DNA of 64,000 nucleotides, taken from a virus. The position numbers and the translations under genes were made by a program. Location: the IMG/VR virus record IMGVR_UViG_3300042319_001471, positions 113,640-177,639 of that record; one strand, 5' to 3'. Below, piece by piece: positions 1-8,762 of the stretch (position 1 is the first letter of the stretch; every line of letters starts with the position of its first letter). The notes under the pieces are model-generated. The model was not told the DNA's origin. It worked only from the letters and a program-made list of their open reading frames with translations, and did no database searches.

Positions 1-654
1 ACTTGTGGACTGAACATCAAGGTATGCCAAGTTGGAGATAAGCAATCGGGATATTCCGTTGGGAATCAATTCAAACCAGCATCACAGGTCGTTCTCACCA
101 TTGCTGCCGATCATGGTGGTGGTAGAACGTATGGTAGAGTCACAGTGACTCCCGACATGGTTGATATGGTGGATGTGAGCGCAGGAGTTCCAGTTCCAGA
201 CAAATTCAAGAAAAAAGACGTTGTGATCATCAAGCCCAAGCAGCTTAAAATCGATCCTAATATCATCACCAATGTCACTGACAAGGGAAATGGCAAGAAT
301 ACCCCCACCGATCTGAAATTGGCAGGAGAATCCAAGTCTTGGGATTTCACCAAAGAATTGGGTAATATTTATGATGAAATATTGCAAGAAAAATTTGATT
401 TCAAAAAAGCCGATAGAAATAAAAATGGTGAATTAGAAGATTGGAAAGAAAATATAGGTAAAAAAGTCTTCGGTGATGATGAAGATGGGGATGAAGAAGA
501 AGATAACGAAGAATGCGGAGAAGAAGACGAACAAGATGCTTGTTATGAAAAAGTAAAATCTCGATATGATGTATGGCCTAGTGCATATGCCTCTGGAGCA
601 TTGGTCAAATGTAGAAAAGTGGGAGCAAAAAATTGGGGAAATAGTGAAAAATAA
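1..654 (+). CDS. Acidic phage protein, C-terminal part (partial at window edge)
   Basis: The frame is open from base 1, so the N-terminus lies outside the window; an internal ATG at 145 is not a likely start. Visible are an EF-hand-like loop (DRNKNGELEDW), a strongly acidic stretch rich in Asp and Glu, and a C-terminal block with Cys and the motif WPSAYASGALVKC. Blocks of this kind occur in T4-like phage proteins and resemble the one found beside DUF5872 domains (from memory). The stop overlaps the next ATG (TAATG), so the two genes are probably co-translated. Function unknown; a virion role is a guess from context. Confidence 0.75.
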   Translation, partial: TCGLNIKVCQVGDKQSGYSVGNQFKPASQVVLTIAADHGGGRTYGRVTVTPDMVDMVDVSAGVPVPDKFKKKDVVIIKPKQLKIDPNIITNVTDKGNGKNTPTDLKLAGESKSWDFTKELGNIYDEILQEKFDFKKADRNKNGELEDWKENIGKKVFGDDEDGDEEEDNEECGEEDEQDACYEKVKSRYDVWPSAYASGALVKCRKVGAKNWGNSEK

Positions 655-905
655 TGGAACAGATGTCCCAAAGAGAATTACTGGAAAATTTACGTGATTG
701 GTTTGCTCCTCATGTAGATAAGGAAGGTAAAAAATTTAAAGGTTGGATCAATTGTAAAACGGGAGGTCCATGTGGTAGGAAGGATACCTCAAAAGGTTCT
801 TACCCTGCATGTAGAGCTACAAAGGCAGACTGTAAAAAAATAAAAGGTAAGATGTATAAAAAGAAAAGCTCCAAAAGAGTTAATTGGGGAAAAAAGAATA
901 AATAA
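654..905 (+). CDS. Small basic Cys-containing protein, DUF5872-like
   Basis: An 83-residue, Lys-rich protein with the core WINCKTGGPCGRKDTSKGSYPAC, a conserved Cys/Gly pattern I associate with DUF5872 proteins of large phages and algal viruses. It begins on the last base of the upstream stop codon. The basic C-terminal tail (KKKSSKR) suggests nucleic-acid or capsid-interior contact, but this is inference. Confidence 0.75.
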   Translation: MEQMSQRELLENLRDWFAPHVDKEGKKFKGWINCKTGGPCGRKDTSKGSYPACRATKADCKKIKGKMYKKKSSKRVNWGKKNK

Positions 906-909
906 TAAT
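899..909 (+). promoter_or_regulatory. Late-type promoter, TAAATA-N5-ATG
   Basis: TAAATA at 899-904 is followed by exactly five bases and the ATG at 910. It resembles the T4 late box TATAAATA and predicts a leaderless transcript. Confidence 0.6.
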
Positions 910-1602
910 ATGGCACAATTCAATAACAAAGACCAGCGCAATTTGGAAGAACTTCTTGAGGAAGGATGGATGGATCGTCTCAAGGCACGGGGAGCCGAAG
1001 CTCTGGGTTCCGCCAAGGGTTTGGGTCAACAAATCAAAGGTGGTTTTCAACAAGCTGGTGGTTCTGCCCTTAGCAAAGCTGGAGATTGGATTGAAAGTGA
1101 TAAGTTATCCAGAAAAGGTCAGGAATATTCCCAACAAGGTCAACAAGCATCGGGAGAAGGTATGGTTTCTGGTCACAATGCTAAAGTCCAGTATCTTCAA
1201 AAGAATATTGACAAACGTATTGACTCATTTGTCGCTGATATTAAAAATGATATTAAAAAGCTTGGGTTGGACATTGGTAACATTGAAATTGTGTCTGGTA
1301 TCAATGCTGCTCTCGGACACCTCAAGAAAAGCGTGAGTGGTGCAACACCTCCTCCGCTACCACAACAATCTGGTGCAACACCTCCCCCTTTACCAAAACA
1401 ATCTGGTGCAACACCTCCTCCTTTACCAAAACAATCTGGTGCAACACCTCCTCCTTTACCACAACAGCAAATGGATGTAGAGAATTCTGAAATAATTCAA
1501 AACCCAAACAAGAGCAAGATTGTGCAAAACCGCTTAGATAAATATCTTCCGGGTTCTCCATCAGAGGCAGAAGAGGATTTGGATAAATTATTCTGGAAAT
1601 AA
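910..1602 (+). CDS. Virion-type protein with Pro-rich tandem repeats
   Basis: A 230-residue protein. The N-terminal half is helical and Gln/Gly-rich. The middle (about residues 144-187) holds four copies of an 11-residue unit, SGATPPPLPxQ. The C-terminus is charged and ends in DLDKLFWK. Its own late-type promoter supports a structural or assembly role. The Pro-rich linker would be extended. The gene converges on the clamp-loader gene and their 3' ends overlap by 15 bases. No family recognised. Confidence 0.75.
   Translation: MAQFNNKDQRNLEELLEEGWMDRLKARGAEALGSAKGLGQQIKGGFQQAGGSALSKAGDWIESDKLSRKGQEYSQQGQQASGEGMVSGHNAKVQYLQKNIDKRIDSFVADIKNDIKKLGLDIGNIEIVSGINAALGHLKKSVSGATPPPLPQQSGATPPPLPKQSGATPPPLPKQSGATPPPLPQQQMDVENSEIIQNPNKSKIVQNRLDKYLPGSPSEAEEDLDKLFWK
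1339..1470 (+). repeat. Four tandem 33-bp repeats (SGATPPPLP units)
   Basis: Near-identical 33-bp units beginning with tctggtgcaacacctcc, in frame inside the 910-1602 gene; copy number could vary by slippage or recombination. Confidence 0.85.
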
Positions 1603-2511
1603 TTCCTCAAGCTGTAGCAAGCAAGCAATAGCACAAATCTCTCTGTCCGTAACGGACATCATCTTAAACAGGCTCTCCGCAATGATAAGGATAGCCTGTT
1701 TTTTTGTGGTATCATCCATGGAGAGATCGTAGAAATAATTCAAAAGGTCTTTCAACAAAGATTCGTGATCGGAATCGAATAATTCCTCGTTCTCAATCAG
1801 GAATTTACGTGTTTTCAAAGTATCTCCCGATTGGAGATTGGTGTAAATCAAATCCATCACCTGATTGGTGTCTTTTTTCGTCTCAATGGAGAGAATACCG
1901 GATTTGGAATATTTTTCCAATTCATTGATACATTTTCTGATATCAGGATAATGGCTTTTGATCAGGGCAACCAAAGGTTTCTTCTGGTTATCAGGAATCT
2001 CAACATTTTCCTTTTTCAGAATCTCCAGACACCTACGGGTGACATCTTTCAGGGATGTATGGAGCGTGAGACTCTGGCAACGGGATTGTAGGGCGGGTTC
2101 AATCTTATATTTATTATTACCAGTTAGGATGAATCTGGTGGTTGATGCGTAAGACTCCATCACATTGCGAAGAGCATTTTGAGCATTTTTGCTTTGCCCA
2201 TCACACTCATCAAGGATGATGATTTTCAACCCCCCGTCAAAGCTTCTTGTCTGTGCAAACCCAATTACTTTTTCCCTGATGGTGTCAATACCATTCTCAT
2301 CGGAAGCATTTATATATAAAAAGTCACAGTTGAGAATATCTTTGGCGATGATTTTAGCTAAGGTGGTTTTTCCCACTCCGGGTTTACCAGTCAACAATAA
2401 ATGGGGTATTTTTTTACCAAAATTTTGAATAATTTTTCTAGTATTATCATCTACCATCAGATCATCCAAGGTCTGTGGTCTGTATTTTTCCACCCAAATT
2501 TGCTCTTCCAT
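1588..2511 (-). CDS. 44: Sliding-clamp loader ATPase subunit (T4 gp44-like)
   Basis: AAA+ ATPase that loads the replication clamp onto primer-template DNA. Seen: WVEKYRPQTLDDL at the N-terminus, Walker A GKPGVGKTT (residues 42-50), Walker B IIILDECD (to residue 104), sensor 1 LTGNN, and the arginine-finger SRC motif (143-145). At 307 residues it is close to T4 gp44. The partner gp62 is not in this window. The ATG is preceded on the minus strand by TAATTT and six bases, which fits the fixed spacing seen at early genes. Confidence 0.95.
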   Translation of the reverse strand: MEEQIWVEKYRPQTLDDLMVDDNTRKIIQNFGKKIPHLLLTGKPGVGKTTLAKIIAKDILNCDFLYINASDENGIDTIREKVIGFAQTRSFDGGLKIIILDECDGQSKNAQNALRNVMESYASTTRFILTGNNKYKIEPALQSRCQSLTLHTSLKDVTRRCLEILKKENVEIPDNQKKPLVALIKSHYPDIRKCINELEKYSKSGILSIETKKDTNQVMDLIYTNLQSGDTLKTRKFLIENEELFDSDHESLLKDLLNYFYDLSMDDTTKKQAILIIAESLFKMMSVTDREICAIACLLQLEELFPE

Positions 2512-2523
2512 GATTGGAAATTA
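2512..2523 (-). promoter_or_regulatory. Candidate promoter TAATTT-N6-ATG before the clamp loader
   Basis: On the minus strand TAATTT, six bases CCAATC, then ATG. It is close to the boxes in front of the structured RNAs at 41693 and 56227 (AATTTTCCAATG), so it may be a third promoter class; weak on its own. Confidence 0.35.
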
Positions 2524-2531
2524 TCACACAT

Positions 2532-3284
2532 TCAAGACAAATCAAGCCCGATTGAGTGATTTGAGCGTTCATCGATAGTTCTAACAAGATTAGCACAATC
2601 CAATAAACTAGAAAATGTGCCAACGTCGAACCAAAATCCATCCAATTTCTCAACCCCTACACCTTCTTTATCATTCATCAAACGAATCAGGTCAACGATT
2701 TCCAGTTCTCCCCTAGCAGATGGTTTTACCTTTTTAGCCATTTCCACAACTTCATTGGAAAACACGTAAAGACCAATCACAGCATCCTCTGAGATGAATT
2801 CCTTGGGTTTTTCCACAATTTGAATAATATTATCGTTTTCATCCGTTTCAACTACACCATATGCTGAAGGGTCTTTTACCTTGTAGGTGTAAATAGTGTT
2901 TGGTTGGGGATGAATGGGGGAATTGCCAATAATGACATTATCTCCAAGAATTAAGCATATTTCATCAGCATCTTTGATAAATTCCTCTCCAACAATGAAA
3001 GCATCCACCAATCCCTTTGGGGAATCTTGAATAGCGTAAGAAAGATTCAATCCGAATTTACTTCCATCTCCAAGCAGAATCTTGAATTGTTTCTGTTGAT
3101 CCTCATCGGCATTAATAATGAGAATGTCAACATATCCCATATCCTTCAGTGTTTGGAGTGGAAATGCAATGACGGGCTTATTGTATAAATTTAAAAGCTG
3201 TTTTGATATTACCTTGGTTACAGGGTAAAGACGGGTTGCCCTCCCACCCGAAAGCACAATACCACGCTTAATATTCTCTTGCAT
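2532..3284 (-). CDS. rfbA: Sugar-phosphate nucleotidyltransferase (RmlA/RfbA-like)
   Basis: Nucleotidyltransferase that would join a sugar-1-phosphate to dTTP or a related NTP. The signature loop reads GGRATRLYPVTKVISKQLL, where most RmlA proteins have GGxGTRL. Metal-site ILGDN and the EKPKE motif are present, and the C-terminal GTFSSLLDCANLV matches the family. 250 residues is slightly short for RmlA. It overlaps the RmlD-like gene upstream by 17 bases. With RmlB at 27616 it suggests a dTDP-sugar pathway; the exact sugar cannot be read. Confidence 0.88.
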   Translation of the reverse strand: MQENIKRGIVLSGGRATRLYPVTKVISKQLLNLYNKPVIAFPLQTLKDMGYVDILIINADEDQQKQFKILLGDGSKFGLNLSYAIQDSPKGLVDAFIVGEEFIKDADEICLILGDNVIIGNSPIHPQPNTIYTYKVKDPSAYGVVETDENDNIIQIVEKPKEFISEDAVIGLYVFSNEVVEMAKKVKPSARGELEIVDLIRLMNDKEGVGVEKLDGFWFDVGTFSSLLDCANLVRTIDERSNHSIGLDLS

Positions 3285-4182
3285 ATTTTTCCTCTATTTC
3301 TTGTTTGATTCTCTTGTCTTCCGCTTGTTTCTCAAGCATTTTATTGAAGCATTCTTTCATTACATCTTTCTCAAATCGCATCTCATAGATTTCCTTCGAT
3401 TTTGAGCCATCCAGAACGCAATTGCTCCTACCCGTGGCAATGGGAAGATCGGCAAGATATACGAATTTCCAATTATCGTTGTGGAAACCGTATTCTTTCA
3501 TAATATCACATACTTCCTGAGTGGTCAATGCCCCCGGATTGATGACATTGTAGATGTTCTGTCCTTTCCATTTACCGACTTTTTTAATCAAAAGATTTCT
3601 TACAAATTCGCAGAAATCGGGAATATATGTCTTGGAATTGCGGAAATTGATCAGATCGTTGTATTGTCTAATTTTGTTCAAATAATTCCTACCAGATGAT
3701 TCGTAATGGAATGGCATACGAACGCGCAGAATTATATTATCCATGGTTTTTGATAGGTTTTCAAAAGCGTGTTTGGATTTGGAGTAGAATGAAGCCCTGT
3801 TACAGAACAATCCATAATTCGGGGAATCTTCCTCACTCCACACTTTCTCATAACCATCATAAACACAACCAGATGAGATATGAAGATAATTTATATTTCT
3901 GGTATTGCATATGGCATTCACTCTTAGAGGAGATGTTGTGTTCAAATCCCAACAAAGCTCTTTTTTTTTCTCAGCTTCGTCAATATTGGGTCTTCCCGTG
4001 AATCCTGAACAATTGATCACCGTGTCAATATCATTATTGAGAAGAAATTTATGTAATGTATTTGCATTGTGGTAATCCATTTCTTTAGCCGATTGGATAA
4101 TCACGTTAAAATCATTTTTCAGATGATTGAAGAGGTGATTGCTGACGTAACCTTTTCCTAAAATTAATAAATTAAGCTTCAT
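3268..4182 (-). CDS. dTDP-4-dehydrorhamnose reductase-like SDR (RmlD-like)
   Basis: NAD(P)-dependent short-chain reductase. From the ATG at 4182 the protein is 304 residues and opens with the dinucleotide-binding loop MKLNLLILGKGYVSNHL. It has SSGCVYDG and the YxxxK pair (YSKSK). A longer frame to 4296 exists, but it overlaps the upstream gene by over 100 bases and adds no family sequence, so 4182 is preferred. The loop GKGYVSNH differs from the usual GxxGxxG. Likely acts on a nucleotide-sugar made by the neighbouring RmlA-like enzyme. Confidence 0.85.
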   Translation of the reverse strand: MKLNLLILGKGYVSNHLFNHLKNDFNVIIQSAKEMDYHNANTLHKFLLNNDIDTVINCSGFTGRPNIDEAEKKKELCWDLNTTSPLRVNAICNTRNINYLHISSGCVYDGYEKVWSEEDSPNYGLFCNRASFYSKSKHAFENLSKTMDNIILRVRMPFHYESSGRNYLNKIRQYNDLINFRNSKTYIPDFCEFVRNLLIKKVGKWKGQNIYNVINPGALTTQEVCDIMKEYGFHNDNWKFVYLADLPIATGRSNCVLDGSKSKEIYEMRFEKDVMKECFNKMLEKQAEDKRIKQEIEEKYAREY

Positions 4183-4390
4183 ATACGTTTTCAATAAATT
4201 CCCGAACGTTTTCCAAATTACAAATATCATTTTCGTATAGATATCCCTGTATGCCCTCACATAAATCATCAGCCATTTGGGAAATCTCTTCGTCATCCAC
4301 GGTATGAAGGAAATCCTGTAAATCCATAATGGATTTGATGATTTTCTCTTCGTGTAGTTCCAATTTTTTCAGTATCGTATTCTTTTTCAT
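4172..4390 (-). CDS. Small helical acidic protein
   Basis: 72 residues, predicted mostly helical (Leu/Glu/Lys periodicity, coiled-coil-like first half). It overlaps the following RmlD-like gene by 11 bases, so it heads a minus-strand operon of four genes. It lies divergent to the fibre gene with only 30 bases between starts. No family recognised. Confidence 0.7.
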   Translation of the reverse strand: MKKNTILKKLELHEEKIIKSIMDLQDFLHTVDDEEISQMADDLCEGIQGYLYENDICNLENVREFIENVYEA

Positions 4391-4420
4391 CGATGTAGGA
4401 ATTTATTTAGAGTTTTTCAT

Positions 4421-5650
4421 ATGTCAACATTAAATAATCGTATGCCGAAGATTTCTCAAATACCATCCGCAACATTACCCATTATTGGTAATGAAGTGGC
4501 TATCATCAATCAAAATGGAAGCACTTATTCCAGTGTTTTGAGTAATTTTATTGGGCGGGGTTCTGATGTTTCTACCTTATCTGCCAATTGGCAAAACACT
4601 TACACCACATTTTCCTCAAATTCCGCCAATTATGCAAAGGTTAATGTCAATAATAATTTTTCATCTACCCAAACGTTCACCACAAGTTCAATAAATGTCG
4701 GAGGATTTCCTTTATCTGCGACAGTGGGTGGTAATAGTTTGTTTGGTGGTAATCGCGCAGGTAACGGTGCCACATGCGCATGTTTCTCCAATTTCCTTGG
4801 TTATAACGCAGGTAACGGTGCCACGAACGCATCCAACTCCAATTTCTTTGGTCGATGTTCAGGTAACGGTGCCACGAACGCATCCAACTCCAATTTCTTT
4901 GGTAATGGTGTAGGTAACGGTGCCACATGCGCATCCAACTCCAATTTCTTTGGTAATGGTGTAGGTAACTGTGCCACATGCGCATCCAACTCCAATTTCC
5001 TTGGTTATAACGCAGGTAACGGTGCCACATGCGCATCCAACTCCAATTTCTTTGGTCGATGTTCAGGTAACGGTGCCACGATCGCATCCAACTCCAATTT
5101 CCTTGGTAATGGCGCAGGTAACGGTGCCACAGGCGCATTTAGATCCAATTTCCTTGGTTATAACGCAGGTAACGGTGCCACGTTCACAAACAACTCCAAT
5201 TTCTTTGGTTCAAACGCAGGTAACGGTGTCACGAACACAGGTAACTCCAATTTCTTTGGTTCAAACGCAGGTAACGGTGCCACGAACGCATCCAACTCCA
5301 ATTTCTTTGGTCGATGTTCAGGTAACGGTGCCACAAACGCATCCAACTCCAATTTCTTTGGTAATCGCGCAGGTTACTGTGCCACATGCGCATCCAACTC
5401 CAATTTCCTTGGTTATAACGCAGGTAACGGTGCCACAAACGCATGTCACTCTATATTCATTGGTTATAACGCAGGTAACGGTGCCTCTCTATCAGCTTCA
5501 ATCGCCCTTGGCTCTTGTGCCATCCCCACATCACACAATCAATTAGTGTTGGGGTCGTCAGCATACCCACTATCAACTGTTAATAGCGGCAACTGTTTAG
5601 TTGTAAACATAAATGGAACTATGAAGAAAATAGCGTTGCTTTCCGTTTAA
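4421..5650 (+). CDS. Fibre or adhesin-like protein with fifteen 17-residue repeats
   Basis: 409 residues. Residues 1-106 are Ser/Thr/Asn-rich. Residues 107-361 are fifteen 17-residue units of the form NF(F/L)Gxx(A/S)GNGATxASNS. The C-terminus (ASIALGSCAIP...NQLVLGSSA) resembles YadA-head or fibre-tip sequence. Gly/Asn/Ser-rich repeats with a fixed Phe-Gly suggest a beta-solenoid shaft. The protein is Cys-rich for such a repeat (NxATCAS units). The following glycosyltransferase and sulfotransferase genes could act on it or on a surface glycan. Receptor binding is inferred, not shown. Confidence 0.82.
   Translation: MSTLNNRMPKISQIPSATLPIIGNEVAIINQNGSTYSSVLSNFIGRGSDVSTLSANWQNTYTTFSSNSANYAKVNVNNNFSSTQTFTTSSINVGGFPLSATVGGNSLFGGNRAGNGATCACFSNFLGYNAGNGATNASNSNFFGRCSGNGATNASNSNFFGNGVGNGATCASNSNFFGNGVGNCATCASNSNFLGYNAGNGATCASNSNFFGRCSGNGATIASNSNFLGNGAGNGATGAFRSNFLGYNAGNGATFTNNSNFFGSNAGNGVTNTGNSNFFGSNAGNGATNASNSNFFGRCSGNGATNASNSNFFGNRAGYCATCASNSNFLGYNAGNGATNACHSIFIGYNAGNGASLSASIALGSCAIPTSHNQLVLGSSAYPLSTVNSGNCLVVNINGTMKKIALLSV
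4739..5503 (+). repeat. Fifteen in-frame 51-bp tandem repeats
   Basis: Units begin ggtaacggtgcca; spacing is exactly 51 bp. Several non-adjacent units are almost identical (units 3 and 12; units 2, 6 and 14), which suggests gene conversion or unequal exchange within the array. Confidence 0.92.
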
Positions 5651-5655
5651 TGTTA

Positions 5656-5668
5656 TATAAATAGCAAT
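5656..5668 (+). promoter_or_regulatory. Late promoter TATAAATA-N5-ATG
   Basis: A perfect T4-type late box TATAAATA at 5656-5663, then five bases and the ATG at 5669. Confidence 0.7.
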
Positions 5669-6541
5669 ATGATAAAAAATGCTATTTTTCATATTGAGGG
5701 GGGGTTGGGTAAAAACATTGTAGCCACTTCGGTTATCCGTTCCTATAAAAAGGAACATCCAATCCACAACATTATAGTAAATTCTGCATATCCTGACATT
5801 TTTCAAGGAAATCCTGATATTGATAGGTGTTATCTATTGGGAAATACTCCGTATTTTTATGAGGACTTTATCTTCGATAAAGATTGTGAAATATTTGCAC
5901 ATGATCCATATAAAACAACAAATCATATCACCAAACAACAACCTCTGGTGAAATCGTGGTGTGATATGATAGGGATTAATTACGATGGTTTAAATCCAAA
6001 CATTTATTTTAATTTTAGGGAAGGGGAAATACCCAGAGCGTTACTACCTCAAACTGATAAACCCATTCTCATCTTCCAACCATTTGGAGGCGCACAAAAC
6101 CAAGAATTTCCATACTCATGGACAAGGGATATTCATCCTTTCATTGCTCAACAAATAATCAATAATCTTAAAGAACAATATACGATATTGCATATTTGTC
6201 ACCCCCACCATCCTCAATTACAAAATGTGATTCGCTATGATAAAAATCAAAATAAAAAGATTTTATGTGCCATGTTGAATCTTTCTAAAAAAAGAATTCT
6301 AATCGACTCTTCTTTACAACATGCTGCGGCTGCCATGGGATTACCATCAACAGTGGTGTGGGTTGGGACACAACCGGAAGTATTTGGTTATGACATGCAT
6401 AATAATATAACTCCCCCTGTTACCTTTCCAAAGGGTAATATTAATTCGTATTTATATGATTATAGTTTCAATGGAATCATCCATGAATGCCCATATGATA
6501 ATATTTATCAAATTTTCAATATCGAAAACATCATAAAATGA
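5669..6541 (+). CDS. Glycosyltransferase family 9-like protein
   Basis: 290 residues with a GT-B-like layout. Near the N-terminus is the GGLGKNIVATSVIRSYKK loop typical of ADP-heptose:LPS transferases. A second-domain block has ILIDSSLQHAAAAMGLPSTVVWVGTQP, which matches the GT9 donor-site region. It would transfer a sugar in the cytoplasm. It overlaps the sulfotransferase gene by four bases and follows the fibre gene, so modification of a fibre or surface glycan is a reasonable inference. Confidence 0.8.
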   Translation: MIKNAIFHIEGGLGKNIVATSVIRSYKKEHPIHNIIVNSAYPDIFQGNPDIDRCYLLGNTPYFYEDFIFDKDCEIFAHDPYKTTNHITKQQPLVKSWCDMIGINYDGLNPNIYFNFREGEIPRALLPQTDKPILIFQPFGGAQNQEFPYSWTRDIHPFIAQQIINNLKEQYTILHICHPHHPQLQNVIRYDKNQNKKILCAMLNLSKKRILIDSSLQHAAAAMGLPSTVVWVGTQPEVFGYDMHNNITPPVTFPKGNINSYLYDYSFNGIIHECPYDNIYQIFNIENIIK

Positions 6542-7329
6542 GAGATATATTTTATGTGTCTGGCTTACCCAGATCGGGAAGCACTCTTCTGATGAATCTG
6601 ATGGCACAAAATCCTAAAGTATTCTGTACTCCTACATCGGGTTTGAATCAATTGATGAATAATATCAAAACATCGTGGGGTAATATCATTGAACATCGAT
6701 CTGATAAAAACGCTGGTAATGATGAAAATTTGAAGCGTATCCTCAACACTGTATTACATTCCTACCATAATACCGAAAAACCGTATGTCATCGACAAATG
6801 TAGGGGGTGGGGATTCTCCATTGAAATGTTGGAGGCAATCACCAATAAAAAAACCAAGATCATAGCACCAGTTAGAGATATAAAGGATGTTCTTGCGTCT
6901 TTCGAATTATTATATCGAAAGGGTTCCTACAAGTTCAACCCCCAAGGACCAATGCCCCAATGTTTAACAACTGAAGGTAGGATGATGCATTGGGCAAGTT
7001 TGGAGGGGGAAGTCGGTGCTGCTTACGCAATATTGAAGGATGCTTTTTTAAGAGGATTGGGGGATAGATTCCTTTTGGTGGATTATGATTACCTGACACA
7101 TAATCCTAAAATTGTCATGGACGTAATTTGGGATTTCCTCAATATACCCAAATGTGAACATGATTTTGAAAACATATTGAACCAAACACCAGAAGATGAT
7201 GGTGTTTATAATTATGTCGATTTACATAAAATTAAGAGTAAAGTCACCCCATCCAGTTCAAAAGCTAAAGAAATTTTGGGGGATGAAATATGTAAAGGAT
7301 TGGATGGTTATGAATTTTGGAAGAAATGA
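6538..7329 (+). CDS. PAPS-dependent sulfotransferase-like protein
   Basis: 263 residues. The N-terminal P-loop SGLPRSGSTLLMNLM is the 5'-phosphosulfate-binding motif, and PVRDIKDVLASF fits the 3'-phosphate-binding motif. These enzymes transfer sulfate from PAPS to sugars or proteins. The gene is coupled to the GT9-like gene (ATGA overlap), which suggests a sulfated glycan. The acceptor is unknown. Confidence 0.85.
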   Translation: MRDIFYVSGLPRSGSTLLMNLMAQNPKVFCTPTSGLNQLMNNIKTSWGNIIEHRSDKNAGNDENLKRILNTVLHSYHNTEKPYVIDKCRGWGFSIEMLEAITNKKTKIIAPVRDIKDVLASFELLYRKGSYKFNPQGPMPQCLTTEGRMMHWASLEGEVGAAYAILKDAFLRGLGDRFLLVDYDYLTHNPKIVMDVIWDFLNIPKCEHDFENILNQTPEDDGVYNYVDLHKIKSKVTPSSSKAKEILGDEICKGLDGYEFWKK

Positions 7330-7330
7330 C

Positions 7331-7341
7331 TAAATAATGAT
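7331..7341 (+). promoter_or_regulatory. Late-type promoter TAAATA-N5-ATG
   Basis: TAAATA at 7331-7336, five bases, ATG at 7342. Confidence 0.6.
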
Positions 7342-7707
7342 ATGTCTATACTAGGTAATAACACACTACCACCACCCCCGACACCCAATAAGGAAGTCCT
7401 ATTGAAACAAGCGGTATCCCGTATCAAAAATCTTTCCAAGGAATGTTTCAGTAATTTGGTGAGAACCCAACGAGAAGGTATTGAGATTGTTTGGGAGGAC
7501 GAAACCCTCACTCCGCAGGAAATAATTGATGAGATGGGGTCGGATGTTTTTAAGATTTTTCAATTCCATGGGGAGCTTACACAATTTATTCTGATGTTGG
7601 CCAAAGGGGATGGAGCAACGGTTGATGTCAAGTATCCCACCCACTCATTTACCGCAAACCTCAGTGCTGGAACTATCACCGTCCACGATACACTTTACCA
7701 ACAATAA
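7342..7707 (+). CDS. Virion-associated hypothetical protein
   Basis: 121 residues. A Pro-rich start (LPPPPTPNKE) is followed by a helical part and a beta-rich C-terminus. Its own late promoter and position at the head of the structural block suggest a particle protein. No family recognised. Confidence 0.7.
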   Translation: MSILGNNTLPPPPTPNKEVLLKQAVSRIKNLSKECFSNLVRTQREGIEIVWEDETLTPQEIIDEMGSDVFKIFQFHGELTQFILMLAKGDGATVDVKYPTHSFTANLSAGTITVHDTLYQQ

Positions 7708-7711
7708 TTAT

Positions 7712-8737
7712 ATGAAAAAACAACCGACATTGGGAGATATATATGGACAAATGCTGAACAGTGTTCAAGTCGTTCAAGAGAACGCACAGGAAAACATCAA
7801 CAAGTCCAAAAAAATTCCCAAGCAATCCAAAAACGCTTTCAACGAAACAAATCCCTTGCAAAAAGGTGGTCCATCTGAGAAAAGCGGTTATCACAAAGCT
7901 TTGAATGATACTTATGATGAGGATGAAGAGCGTAAGTATGCTAATCTTGATAAACTTAAAGAAAAGTTGAAGAATCCCAATCTTTCTGATAAACAGAAGG
8001 AATCTCTTAAAAAAGAAATTGCAAGAATGGAGAGTGGAATCCAAAGAGAGGAAGCGGAAGAGAGAATTCACAAGGAATCTAAAAAAATTGCAAGAGATAG
8101 ACTAAATACATTTATGACTAAGAAATCTACATTTGATAAGTTGTTTGAATCCGTTATGGGTAATAATTTTGACCAGCAAGAGGATGCTCAAGAAGTTGAT
8201 GCCCTCGGCCTTGGTGATGCTCCCATGGACGATGAGTTTGGAGATGACGAATTCGGTGACGATGAAGACCAAGTTACATTTACTCTTGATCGTGCCACAG
8301 CACAAAAGCTTCACGATGTTTTGATGGGAGTTCTTGATGGTGGTATGGAAGACGAAGGAGATGATCTGGACTTTGATGAAGGCGATGATTTCGGAGGAGA
8401 CGACGAAATGGATGAAGATAACGAAGAAGAAGATGATTTCTCTTATGACGAAGATGAAGAGCGCGGAACGTTTCCAACTGACAAGGTTGGTAATGACGGA
8501 ACCGTAGGTGCCAAGGATGGCAAGGGTGGTGGTCAACAACACAAGCTCCAAGGTCGTAGCAACAAGGTTAATGGCCGTCCCCAACCAAAAAACCAAAAAA
8601 CCAAGGTAGTGGGAACCACTGATAAGGTTGGTAATGACGGTGATTATGGTCACGCTCTCCACGGTGCAAAGCAACCTGATATGGGCAAGCAGAACAAAGT
8701 TTCGGATATTAGACAGGCAGAAGATTTCTTCCGCTAA
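7712..8737 (+). CDS. Acidic scaffold- or core-like protein
   Basis: The ATG at 7712 (MKKQPTLGDIYGQML) is chosen over earlier in-frame codons because those overlap the upstream gene. 341 residues: a charged coiled-coil-like region, then a very acidic Asp/Glu/Gly block at about residues 165-250, then a Gly/Lys-rich tail with two KVGNDG motifs and a closing DIRQAEDFFR. The composition resembles prohead core or internal head proteins, but no homology was established. Confidence 0.7.
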   Translation: MKKQPTLGDIYGQMLNSVQVVQENAQENINKSKKIPKQSKNAFNETNPLQKGGPSEKSGYHKALNDTYDEDEERKYANLDKLKEKLKNPNLSDKQKESLKKEIARMESGIQREEAEERIHKESKKIARDRLNTFMTKKSTFDKLFESVMGNNFDQQEDAQEVDALGLGDAPMDDEFGDDEFGDDEDQVTFTLDRATAQKLHDVLMGVLDGGMEDEGDDLDFDEGDDFGGDDEMDEDNEEEDDFSYDEDEERGTFPTDKVGNDGTVGAKDGKGGGQQHKLQGRSNKVNGRPQPKNQKTKVVGTTDKVGNDGDYGHALHGAKQPDMGKQNKVSDIRQAEDFFR

Positions 8738-8762
8738 TATGAATTAAAAAAATAAACCTAAG

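Noticed and set aside
1680-1712. T-run near 1698 as a terminator for the 910-1602 gene
   Set aside because: It lies inside the clamp-loader coding sequence and no clear stem precedes it.
4739-5503. Regularly spaced repeats as a CRISPR array
   Set aside because: Repeats are directly adjacent with no unique spacers, and they are in frame in a protein.
4677-5546. Long frames on the minus strand and in other plus frames over the fibre gene
   Set aside because: They arise from the 51-bp repeat, which is a multiple of three and so keeps every frame open; their sequences are Trp/Arg- or Pro/Thr-rich nonsense repeats.
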